From assembly GCF_002022445.1 (NCBI RefSeq), contig NZ_MUYE01000001.1:558001-622000 (forward strand): a stretch of 64,000 bases of DNA, read 5' to 3'. The notes under the pieces are model-generated. The model saw only the letters and a list, made by a program, of their open reading frames with translations. It had not been told where the DNA came from and searched no databases. The stretch is from Bartonella sp. AR 15-3. Lineage in GTDB: Bacteria; Pseudomonadota; Alphaproteobacteria; Rhizobiales; Rhizobiaceae. The stretch's first letter is position 1; each line of letters starts with the position of its first letter. Made by a program: the position numbers and the translations under genes. This document shows positions 48,036-56,266 of the stretch, one piece after another.

Positions 48036-49578
48036 TTTTATGTCTTTAACATCTTGAAAGATATAGATTTTCTTTTAATTTTTGTTTTTAAGGACATCTT
48101 TAGGCTATCCTTTATGATTGATGCGGTTTTACTTAATTTGTTTTTATTTGCTCTATATTTTTCTTTGGGGTGAATGCTAGGGTTTCTTTTTCTATTTCAT
48201 TATTCTATCTAACCTATATGGTTCTGGAACTACCCTTTGAAGTACTTAATTATGAAGCATTGTTTTGGATACATTAAAAAGTCGTGTATGCACGTGTCGT
48301 TATATATCTATCATTTATCATCAAATATTATTTCATTAGCTGTAGCTGTTCTATTTTTAGGTTATGTAAATGGAGCGAAGTTTAGGAAACATTTGCATCA
48401 TGTTCAGAGAATTTGATTAAATTTCTTTCATACTTTGTCTGTTTTTTCTAAAAATACTTCGATATTTTTATTGATATGTTCAATCTATTTAGCATAACGT
48501 TAAATGAGATAAATTTTGATACCTAAACTGATAACTGATAAGTGAAGTGTAAGCTTAAAGCTCAAAAAATTACACTATTTCCGTACTCTAAACATCATTT
48601 AAAGATTGGATTTAAAAAGTATATTTAGATTTAGTAAAGAAGTATAAATGAATTACTAGCTTTGGTATTCGATTCCTATTAATTTATGACTTCTGATAAG
48701 ATTAGCTAGAGATGCTCTGAAATGAAAAGGATATCAAAAAAATAAAATGTGTGATCCATTGCTCAAGAGATTTTTTAGATAGATGAAAATTGAGTTTCCA
48801 TGGAAAAGTATTTAAGCTTTGGAATTTCTGGTTTTCTTTTTCAAAGAGTGTATAATAAACTTGCATTGAATTAATTTTGTAGCTTTAACAGTAATTTGAA
48901 TAACACTATAAGCTTTAATTCTTTATGCCAGTGTTAACAGTAGTTTACTTTGGTAGCTAATTAGTTAGAATTCTCATTTATACTAATTTTCTATTCCCCT
49001 ATTAGAGATATTTAAAGTATTTTAGCCTTTTCATTATCATAATGACGATTTTAATCTTTGTATTTTACGGTTTTTCCTATCGTTTTAGGAAGCACATGCA
49101 CAAATGATATTGGTATGGTTGTGCTCTTTATATAAATACAATTATATCACGTTATTAGATATATCAAGTTATAGATGTTTTTAAAAAGTTAGATTAATTA
49201 TATTAAAATAATATTCTCAATTTTCACTTACAAAATCTTATAAATTATAGATATTTTTAATATTATATATTTCATAAAATATGTTGAGTCATAATATTGA
49301 GTTTTACTATTTAAGATATATTAGCTGATTAATTAGAAAAAATAGAAATACTAATAATGTATACAGATACAAAAATTATTTTAGAAAAAAAGGCAAATAA
49401 TTAAATAAGCAATTGTATCTCTTTGTTAATTATTAGAAAGAATTTAGATAATTAAAAGCTTTGTAAATATAGAATGCATTTTTATTTTCTCAAAAATGAG
49501 AGAGAGAGTAAAATATCTATATGATGAGATAGGACGAGGAAGTTATTTGTTTGCTTAATAGGATAATAATAGAAATAT
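48036..49578. other. Long AT-rich region without recognised genes, downstream of tRNA-Thr
   Basis: At 1.54 kb this is the longest gap in the window. Stop codons are dense in all frames. The only item I would note is a 54-codon frame at 48252-48416 with a hydrophobic segment. No integrase, repeat boundary or tRNA fragment is visible. Decayed genes or a decayed island are the likeliest content. Confidence 0.5.
48252..48416 (+). CDS. Possible 54-residue protein with signal-peptide-like segment
   Basis: ATG at 48252 opens a frame reading MKHCFGYIKKSCMHVSLYIY, then NIISLAVAVLFLGYVNGA and a basic end FRKHLHHVQRI. The pattern, a basic start, a hydrophobic core and a small-residue end, looks like an export signal followed by a truncated protein. 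No clear ribosome site was found. It may be the surviving 5' end of a lost surface-protein gene, or chance. Confidence 0.25.
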   Translation: MKHCFGYIKKSCMHVSLYIYHLSSNIISLAVAVLFLGYVNGAKFRKHLHHVQRI

Positions 49579-50574
49579 ATGAATAATACTCCTATAACAT
49601 TTTATCACTCTCCACCATTGGTAAAATTTGCTGTGGCGCCAATGTTGGGTTGGACAGATCGGCATTGCAGATTTTTTTATCGTCTTTTGACGAAAAAGGC
49701 GCTACTTTATACTGAAATGTTCGTAGCTGATACTGTGATTCATGGCATCCGTAAAAAATTATTGGCTTTCAGTGATGAAGAACATCCAATTGCATTACAA
49801 TTAGGAGGATCAGACCCCAAAAAATTAGCAGAAGCTGCACGTATTGCCGAAGACTTTGGTTATGACGAAATTAACTTAAATGTTGGTTGTCCATCAGATC
49901 GTGTTCAAGCAGGTATATTTGGTGCTTGTTTAATGTTGCATCCTGATGTTGTGGCGCAGCTTGTAGAAGCGATGAAACGAACTGTTACTATAGCTGTGAC
50001 TGTTAAATGCCGTATTGGTGTAGATGATCAGGATGAAGAATTGGCTTTAGACTTTTTAGCTGATCGTGTATGGAATGCAGGCTGTGATGCGCTATGGGTA
50101 CATGCGCGTAAAGCGTGGTTAAAAGGATTAAGCCCAAAAGAAAACCGTGATATTCCACCACTTAATTATAAAAGGGTTTATAATTTAAAGCGTAAATATG
50201 AAAACAATTTTATTGGATTAAATGGTGGGATAAAATCAATCAGTGAAATAAAAGAGCACTTAAGATCATGTGATGCCGTTATGGTTGGACGACAAGTTTA
50301 TCATAATCCCATTTGGCTGTGCCTTATTGATTCTGAAATATATGGCGAACCGCAGAATAATCTTAGTGATTATGATCTGATTAATGCTATGTGTGAGTAT
50401 AGTGCTAAACATATAGCTTCAGGAGGGCGTCTTTCTCACATTACACGTCATATGCTTGGTTTATTTCAAGGACGTGACGGTGCGCGACGATGGCGACAAA
50501 TATTATCACATAATGCAACAAAGACGGATGCCAATACACATATTTTAAAAGAAGCTTTTGCTGCTATCAGTTAA
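49579..50574 (+). CDS. dusA: tRNA-dihydrouridine synthase A
   Basis: The 331-residue FMN enzyme reduces uridines in the tRNA D loop. Family blocks are VAPMLGWTDRHCRFFYR, YTEMFVAD, IALQLGGSDP, the catalytic Cys104 in INLNVGCPSDRVQ, VTVKCRIGVDD and VMVGRQVYHNPIW. The early MLGWTDRHCR form and the C-terminal HMLGLFQGRDGARRWRQ fit DusA rather than DusB/C. It is monocistronic. Confidence 0.94.
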   Translation: MNNTPITFYHSPPLVKFAVAPMLGWTDRHCRFFYRLLTKKALLYTEMFVADTVIHGIRKKLLAFSDEEHPIALQLGGSDPKKLAEAARIAEDFGYDEINLNVGCPSDRVQAGIFGACLMLHPDVVAQLVEAMKRTVTIAVTVKCRIGVDDQDEELALDFLADRVWNAGCDALWVHARKAWLKGLSPKENRDIPPLNYKRVYNLKRKYENNFIGLNGGIKSISEIKEHLRSCDAVMVGRQVYHNPIWLCLIDSEIYGEPQNNLSDYDLINAMCEYSAKHIASGGRLSHITRHMLGLFQGRDGARRWRQILSHNATKTDANTHILKEAFAAIS

Positions 50575-50927
50575 GATAATTTGATAGAAATTTTAATATT
50601 GTATAATAAATTGTAATTTATGAATAATTATGAAAAAATTGTAGTTTTCAGGGAAGAGATAAAATAAATATCTTAATTGATTAGAGTTAAGCTCTGTTAA
50701 AAATTTAAAAAGATATGAAAGTTTGCTACAATAATTATATACAGCAAGATATCAGTTTAATATGTTACCTTTAAAGAGATTTTCAATATTCGCTCTCTTA
50801 TCATCCTAAATACTTATTAAGTAGTGCATCTTACATTTGTAGCATGAAAAAAAAACAATAAATTATTTATATCTTATCTATAAAAGAAAATTCTAATTAT
50901 ATATTGTAGATTTAAAAAGGTATTTTC
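50575..50927. other. Intergenic region upstream of cobT
   Basis: About 350 AT-rich bases. I looked for a cobalamin riboswitch in front of cobT and saw no B12-box-like sequence or extended stem structure. Confidence 0.45.
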
Positions 50928-51917
50928 ATGATTGCTAGGCCATTTGATGATTTTCGTGCTTTACTAATAAATTTACCTGTTGCTGATGAATTTACAATGA
51001 CTTTAGCAAAAAAACGGCATGCACAATTAGTGAAAACAAAAGGTGCATTAGGAAAATTAGAAGATATTGCAGTTTGGTATGCGGGATGGAGAGGCGAAGA
51101 AAAACCAATTATAATGAAGCCTCTAGTTGCTGTTTTTTCTGGGAATCATGGGGTTACTGATGAGGGTATTACGCCATTTCCACAATCTATGACACAACAG
51201 ATGGTACAAAATTTTACAACAGGTTGCGCTGCTATCAATCAGATTTGTGTAGCATATGATCTTGGATTGAAAATATATGATTTGGCATTAGAATATCCAA
51301 CAATGAATATTACAAAAGATGCTGCAATGGATGAGCGTAGTGCAGCCGCAACAATGGCATTCGGAATGGAAGCAATTGCCGGAGGAACAGATCTTTTGTG
51401 TATTGGAGAGATGGGAATTGGCAATACTACTATAGCTTCAGCTTTATGTCTTGCTTTATTTGGTGGAGAAGCTGAGGAATGGATAGGATCTTGTATGGGG
51501 GCTGTCGAAGAATTTTATCAGCGCAAGGTCATGGCTGTAAAAACAGCAATCTCTTTACATAAGAATTATTTTAATGATCCTTTTGAAATTATGCGCCGCT
51601 TAGGAGGGCGTGAGATTGCTGCTATGATAGGAGCTATTTTAGCTGCAAGAATGGAAAAAATTCCAGTTATTTTAGATGGATTTGTAGCAACAGCAGCAGC
51701 AGCAGTGCTGTATAAAATGAATCCAAGCTCTCTTGATCATACACTCGTTGGTCATGTTTCTTCTGAAGCAGCTCATCGTAAACTTTTAGAAAAAATTGGG
51801 AAAAAACCACTTTTGGATTTAGAAATGTGTCTCGGTGAAGGAACAGGCGCAGCTATAGCAGCTGGTGTTGTTAAAGCAGCCGTCTTAGTCCACGCGCAAA
51901 TGGGAATGCCTGGGTAG
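50928..51917 (+). CDS. cobT: Nicotinate-nucleotide-dimethylbenzimidazole phosphoribosyltransferase
   Basis: The 329-residue enzyme activates the lower ligand base of cobalamin. Typical blocks are VAVFSGNHGVTDEGITPFP, IGEMGIGNTTIASAL, ILDGFVATAAAA, GHVSSEAAH and the catalytic Glu304 in CLGEGTGAAIA. No other cobalamin gene is nearby; cobS, often its neighbour, is absent from both flanks. The gene is full length with all motifs, so it seems to be under selection, perhaps for salvage or remodelling of corrinoids. Confidence 0.94.
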   Translation: MIARPFDDFRALLINLPVADEFTMTLAKKRHAQLVKTKGALGKLEDIAVWYAGWRGEEKPIIMKPLVAVFSGNHGVTDEGITPFPQSMTQQMVQNFTTGCAAINQICVAYDLGLKIYDLALEYPTMNITKDAAMDERSAAATMAFGMEAIAGGTDLLCIGEMGIGNTTIASALCLALFGGEAEEWIGSCMGAVEEFYQRKVMAVKTAISLHKNYFNDPFEIMRRLGGREIAAMIGAILAARMEKIPVILDGFVATAAAAVLYKMNPSSLDHTLVGHVSSEAAHRKLLEKIGKKPLLDLEMCLGEGTGAAIAAGVVKAAVLVHAQMGMPG

Positions 51918-52577
51918 AAAAATTTAATATTAAAAAGTGAAAGTATGATCATAAATATTAAAAAACTTTATCAAACTATAAAATTTAAGCTTCCTAAAAT
52001 TATTCATTTTTTCACATCAAGAGGTATTTTGATAGTGTAATTTTAAAAGATGGATATCTCATATTATTGCTCTTTCATTTTAATTAGCTGGTTTCACATT
52101 TTTCATTGGTATTTTTCAGTTGAAAAAAGCATATCACGAATGAATTACAAATTTTCGTAATATCTAAATTTTGAGAGTGTAAGCTGGAGCCTTTAGTGAT
52201 TACTAATCATTTCAATATATCCTAGGTATATTGGCTTTACTCGCGGCTTCTAATGCAACAAAATATTATCTTATAGGTTATAAATTTAAAATCTTCTTTT
52301 AGTGAATTTATATTTAAAATTAGATGTTATTTCAATTAGTTATAATAATAGCATTTTAACTAAGTAGAGTTTTTATTAACAATTTTAGTGGGATATTGAG
52401 TGCTACAACACATCAGATAAGAATGCTGCTATTATGCATAGTGGTTCGATCTTATAGTATAAACTATCCTGATTAATCCATTATATTTGACATTGATAAT
52501 CTGTTATATTGTTCATGTGCCACTATAAACTTTATTAAAGTTAGCTAGTTTGATAAAAAACTGATATAACACCAAAT
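51918..52577. other. AT-rich intergenic region after cobT
   Basis: About 660 bases. A 31-codon frame at 51945-52040 (MIINIKKLYQTIKFKLP...) starts with an AAAGTG site but matches nothing I know. The rest has no coding character. A lost neighbour gene is possible. Confidence 0.45.
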
Positions 52578-53213
52578 TCATAAGAATTTACGTACTAAAC
52601 AGCGGAGATATACAATAAGCTCATCATTGAACCATGGGTGTTTTTTAAACCAAAAAGTATTTCGCCATGACGGATGGGGTAAAGGCATAACATTATATCC
52701 TCGGGGTTGACGTATGGATAAGATATTTTTCCAATCACTGACGGTCTCCGAGACAGTTTTATGTTGTAGGTTTGTGATATGCCATTTGTGTGCATAACTT
52801 CCAATAGCAAGAACAAGTTTTATTTGTGGCATAGCTTGAAATACTTTTTCATGCCATATTTCTTTACATTCACTTCTTGGTGGCAAATCGGATTTATTCT
52901 GGTCATAGCCAGGAAAACAAAATCCCATAGGAACAATAGCAAATAGGGATCTACTGTAAAATTCATCACTGGTTACGCCCAGCCAATTACGTAATCTTAC
53001 GCCAGAACGATCATTAAAAGGGATAAAACTTTCATGCACACGCAATCCTGGAGCTTGGCCTGCAATTGCAATGGAAGCAGTATTCGATAAATAGACAACA
53101 GGTCTTGGTTCATGGGGAAGGGGAGGAAGATAATGTGGATGTTTGATACAAACACGACAAGAATGAATATCTTTTTCTAATTTGATAATATGATCACATT
53201 GTTGTTTGTTCAT
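52578..53213 (-). CDS. Uracil-DNA glycosylase superfamily protein (HI0220.2-like)
   Basis: The 211-residue product has the UDG fold marks AIAGQAPGLRVHESFIPFND (residues 49-68), SGVRLRNWLG, and PLPHPSWRN near residue 178, with a CRVC pair at 19-22. It matches the group of small UDG-like proteins typified by Haemophilus HI0220.2 rather than the classical Ung or the iron-sulfur family 4. Whether it removes uracil is not established for that group. It is encoded next to a secreted nuclease-like gene, 43 bases apart. Confidence 0.8.
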   Translation of the reverse strand: MNKQQCDHIIKLEKDIHSCRVCIKHPHYLPPLPHEPRPVVYLSNTASIAIAGQAPGLRVHESFIPFNDRSGVRLRNWLGVTSDEFYSRSLFAIVPMGFCFPGYDQNKSDLPPRSECKEIWHEKVFQAMPQIKLVLAIGSYAHKWHITNLQHKTVSETVSDWKNILSIRQPRGYNVMPLPHPSWRNTFWFKKHPWFNDELIVYLRCLVRKFL

Positions 53214-53256
53214 GATAAATGAGAAATTAGAAAGATATTTTTATGAAGTAAAGAAA

Positions 53257-53829
53257 TTACTTTATTTTTTTTATGCGAGGATGAGCTTTACGCCATTCTT
53301 GCGGTTTTTGAAAACTTGACTGCCATATTCCTTTTTTTTCTTTTTTGGCTTTTTGTTCTTCTTTATGGTAGCTATAAAAACTGATAGCCCAACCATTACG
53401 CACCATTGCTGCATTAATATTATTAATTTTTTGGGTTCCACATATAGCAATAACACGATGATATTTGTCTTTTTTAGACCAATAACATGTAACAGATTGA
53501 TGAGCTATAAGTTCTTCTAATTCTTTTTTGGCTTGGAAGCCACATGCATAGCGTTTTTTTTGTATGCCGCAAAATTGATTAAGCTCAGGAGCATCGATTC
53601 CTGCAAGTCGAATTATGACATTAGAAATCTTGATTGAATCACCATCAATGACCAATGCATTACCTTTTAGAGATTTTGGTGAAATAGAAATTATGTTGGG
53701 AGGAGATGCCGCAGTACATTTCGAGTAAATTGTTCCATTGATAAGAACAATAATTATTATAATGATACTGAAAATAATAAGTTTTTTGTTAAAACTATTC
53801 GGATTAGAAGGAGAGTTATTTATTTTCAT
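53257..53829 (-). CDS. Staphylococcal-nuclease-like (thermonuclease) protein, membrane-anchored
   Basis: The 190-residue product has a basic N-terminus and one hydrophobic helix (about residues 17-36), then an SNase domain with the calcium-site Asp in ALVIDGDSIKI, the Arg/Asp block IRLAGIDAPELNQ and the later KKDKYHRVIA and MVRNGWA. It should be exported or tethered on the periplasmic face and could degrade nucleic acids. Four cysteines in the domain may form disulfides. Related proteins are common in rhizobia. Confidence 0.87.
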   Translation of the reverse strand: MKINNSPSNPNSFNKKLIIFSIIIIIIVLINGTIYSKCTAASPPNIISISPKSLKGNALVIDGDSIKISNVIIRLAGIDAPELNQFCGIQKKRYACGFQAKKELEELIAHQSVTCYWSKKDKYHRVIAICGTQKINNINAAMVRNGWAISFYSYHKEEQKAKKEKKGIWQSSFQKPQEWRKAHPRIKKIK

Positions 53830-54275
53830 GAACTAGAAATTATAACAATACGTTTATAGTATGAGCCAAGAAAGACATTGCTAATTGTACTCATTTTTTC
53901 ATTTTAAAAAGGATTTATTATGCTTTATCTATATATTTTAAGTTAGCATTTATACTAATAATCATAAGATAATATAATTATTTATGAGCGCTTAGGTTTG
54001 TATCAATAAAGATTGTTTATATAATTTGATAAAATACACTTAGTAATATATCGCTCTTTATTATCAGTGTGAGCAATAAGTTACTTTGCAAAAAAATAAA
54101 TGTCAAAATTTCAGCTAGAAAAGCTAGACACTTATCTTAAAAGAGTACAACTACACTTCCACCCCCTTTTAAAAGGATTAACAATAAAAGAGCTATTGTG
54201 AAAAAGCTTTAAATCATAAAAATATTACAATACACTCTCTGTTTCTCAATTTAAATAATTTAAACAAAAGACTAA
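53830..54275. other. AT-rich intergenic region between nuclease gene and rpmG
   Basis: About 445 bases with no recognised gene. It contains one of two exact copies of a 16-base motif (54113-54128). Confidence 0.45.
54113..54128. repeat. 16-base repeat AGCTAGAAAAGCTAGA, copy 1
   Basis: Identical to 55867-55882; the two copies flank rpmG and the MFS gene in the same orientation. Each contains the near-palindrome AGCT-AGAAA-AGCT. Confidence 0.5.
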
Positions 54276-54443
54276 TTATTTAATTTTTGTTTCTTTAAAC
54301 TCAACATGCTTTTTAACAATTGGATCATATTTACGTTTACTCATTTTATCTGTCATTGTGCGGCTATTTTTCTTTGTTACATAGAAAAAGCCAGTATCTG
54401 CAGTTGACAAAAGCTTAATCTTAATGGTTGCTGCCTTAGCCAT
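54276..54443 (-). CDS. rpmG: 50S ribosomal protein L33
   Basis: A 55-residue frame beginning [20 protein letters not shown] and continuing [35 protein letters not shown]. This is the alphaproteobacterial L33 without zinc cysteines. AGGA lies eight bases before the ATG. The MFS gene is upstream on the same strand, 102 bases away. Confidence 0.96.
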   Translation of the reverse strand: MAKAATIKIKLLSTADTGFFYVTKKNSRTMTDKMSKRKYDPIVKKHVEFKETKIK

Positions 54444-54545
54444 AATAAGAGTCCTATTATAGTAAAATAATACTATTCCGCTATCAAAATTTATTTTTGA
54501 TGCAATTACATTTTACATATGACACTACGGATGTTCTACAAAAAG

Positions 54546-55718
54546 TCAAGAGTTGTTTAATTTTCTCATTAATTGGATAAGCACTAAAATAATATATAAG
54601 CTAAAAAAACAGGCAATTGCCAAAGAAAAGCCAAATGGTTTTAAAATATCCATTGTTTGACCAATAATAGCTGGTCCAATCAATATACCAATTCCATAGC
54701 AAAAAATAAAAGCAGAATTAGCTGCAGCAAGCTCTTGTCCTTTAAGGCATTCACCGAGTTGTGCAAGTCCAATTGTATAAAGACCTGCAGGTATACCACC
54801 AAGAAAAAAAAGATCAATCATAAAAATCATTTTATGCTCTGCTATCTGTGGTATAATAAGGGTTCCAATCAATCCTAAAATAGCGCAGCCCATAAGGGAA
54901 TAGCGTTTATCTTTTAAATAATCACTTATGAGGCTGATAGGAATTAAAAGTAGGATATTACCAAGAGCAAGAATTTCCATAAAATGTAGGGTTTCATTTT
55001 TATTATATCCAATTGATAAACTAAAAGGCGTTAGAAGTGTTAGCGTTCCCATTTGTATAGCACCATAAATAAGTGCTGCCATTGTGGAGGTGGGGACACG
55101 TAAAATATGTGAAAAAAATGCTATATTTTCCTTACTCTGAAATTTGGGGCTTAATTTCCAGGCAGAAAGAAGGGGTATGATAGCAATTATGATAAGAAGG
55201 CAGCCGCTACCAAAGGGTGTAAAATTTTGTGTTCCTATTTTTTCAAGAAGCATTGGCCCTAAAATAAATCCCAGACCTAAAGTAATGGCATAGATAGAAA
55301 TTACTAAACTGCGTTTATGAGGTGGAGACGCGTTATTAATCCAAAACTCTGATAGAATAAATATAATTGTCATGGCGAAATGCAGTGTAAATCGCAAAAT
55401 AAACCACATCCATATCGATTCAAAGAAATAGAAGCCTAAAAAACTCAGAGAACCAATAACCATCATAAGTAATATCGATTCGACAACACCGAAATATAAG
55501 GCGATTCGAGTAGTTAGAGCAGCTGCAATAATTGTGGCAATTCCACTGACTCCTCCACTATAACCGATGATACTATTTGAGAAGCCTTTTTCAGTCATTA
55601 GCAACGAAATAAGTTGTGTTCCCATTCCTAATGCTATACCGACAGAAGCAATGGTGGTAATTGCGGCAATAATTGCACGTAAAGAACTATTTGGAAAGTT
55701 GAAAGTTTTGTTTATCAT
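54546..55718 (-). CDS. MFS transporter (YcaD/CynX-like)
   Basis: The 390-residue product has twelve hydrophobic segments and a central cytoplasmic loop near residue 190 (KLSPKFQSKEN). Visible MFS features are GYSGGVSGIATIIAA after the first helix, SEFWINNASPPHKRSLVISIYA between helices 4 and 5, and GGIPAGLYTIGLAQLGE with PANSAF-like AAANSAFIFCYGIG near the end. The layout resembles the YcaD-type subfamily. The substrate cannot be read from sequence. In relatives a similar carrier is encoded between rnr and rpmG. Confidence 0.85.
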   Translation of the reverse strand: MINKTFNFPNSSLRAIIAAITTIASVGIALGMGTQLISLLMTEKGFSNSIIGYSGGVSGIATIIAAALTTRIALYFGVVESILLMMVIGSLSFLGFYFFESIWMWFILRFTLHFAMTIIFILSEFWINNASPPHKRSLVISIYAITLGLGFILGPMLLEKIGTQNFTPFGSGCLLIIIAIIPLLSAWKLSPKFQSKENIAFFSHILRVPTSTMAALIYGAIQMGTLTLLTPFSLSIGYNKNETLHFMEILALGNILLLIPISLISDYLKDKRYSLMGCAILGLIGTLIIPQIAEHKMIFMIDLFFLGGIPAGLYTIGLAQLGECLKGQELAAANSAFIFCYGIGILIGPAIIGQTMDILKPFGFSLAIACFFSLYIILVLIQLMRKLNNS

Positions 55719-56266
55719 GAGGGAAGTTTAATTATGAATTATTTAGATCATATGGTTAGGAATAAATTTAGTTGAAAATAGAAAAAGAAAATTGCAGTTA
55801 AAAAAATAGCATTTACAGCATAGCACGTAGTCTGTGCGATAATTGTGTAGATTTTTAGATGACAAAAGCTAGAAAAGCTAGATAAGTCTATATGTTGCAT
55901 ATTCTTTAATATATTCGATATAAAAGTCTTTTTGACCTCTTCTGAAACAAAAAAGAATCATATCAGGCTATTATACATAACTAAAAGACAGTACGCATCA
56001 AATAATAATACAATGACAAGAGGTTTTTAAATAATCTTTTACTTTAAAATTATTAACTATATAACGCTTCTTACATTTTAAAAAAGATGTTGAAATAAAG
56101 ATTTTTCTTAAATCACTGTTCGTCTAGCAATGAGCTTAAAACACTTTTATACTGATGTCGTTAACAATCAATTAGGTTTTAAATTAAATATTGTTATGAG
56201 TTTATTATAGCTTTCAATCTTTGTATGTAGAGATATAATTTTAATTTTTGAATTCTTTATTGAGTG
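55719..56266. other. AT-rich intergenic region between rnr and MFS genes
   Basis: About 550 bases. In many rhizobial relatives a DUF983 gene lies here; I looked for its CxxC pattern on the minus strand and found no remnant. The second copy of the 16-base motif is at 55867-55882. Confidence 0.45.
55867..55882. repeat. 16-base repeat AGCTAGAAAAGCTAGA, copy 2
   Basis: Exact second copy of 54113-54128, on the other side of the rpmG-MFS pair. Confidence 0.5.

Noticed and set aside
50575-50927. Cobalamin riboswitch upstream of cobT
   Set aside because: No B12-box-like sequence or long-range stem could be seen.
55719-56266. DUF983 remnant between rnr and the MFS gene
   Set aside because: The minus-strand translation shows scattered Cys codons but no CxxC-containing DUF983 pattern.
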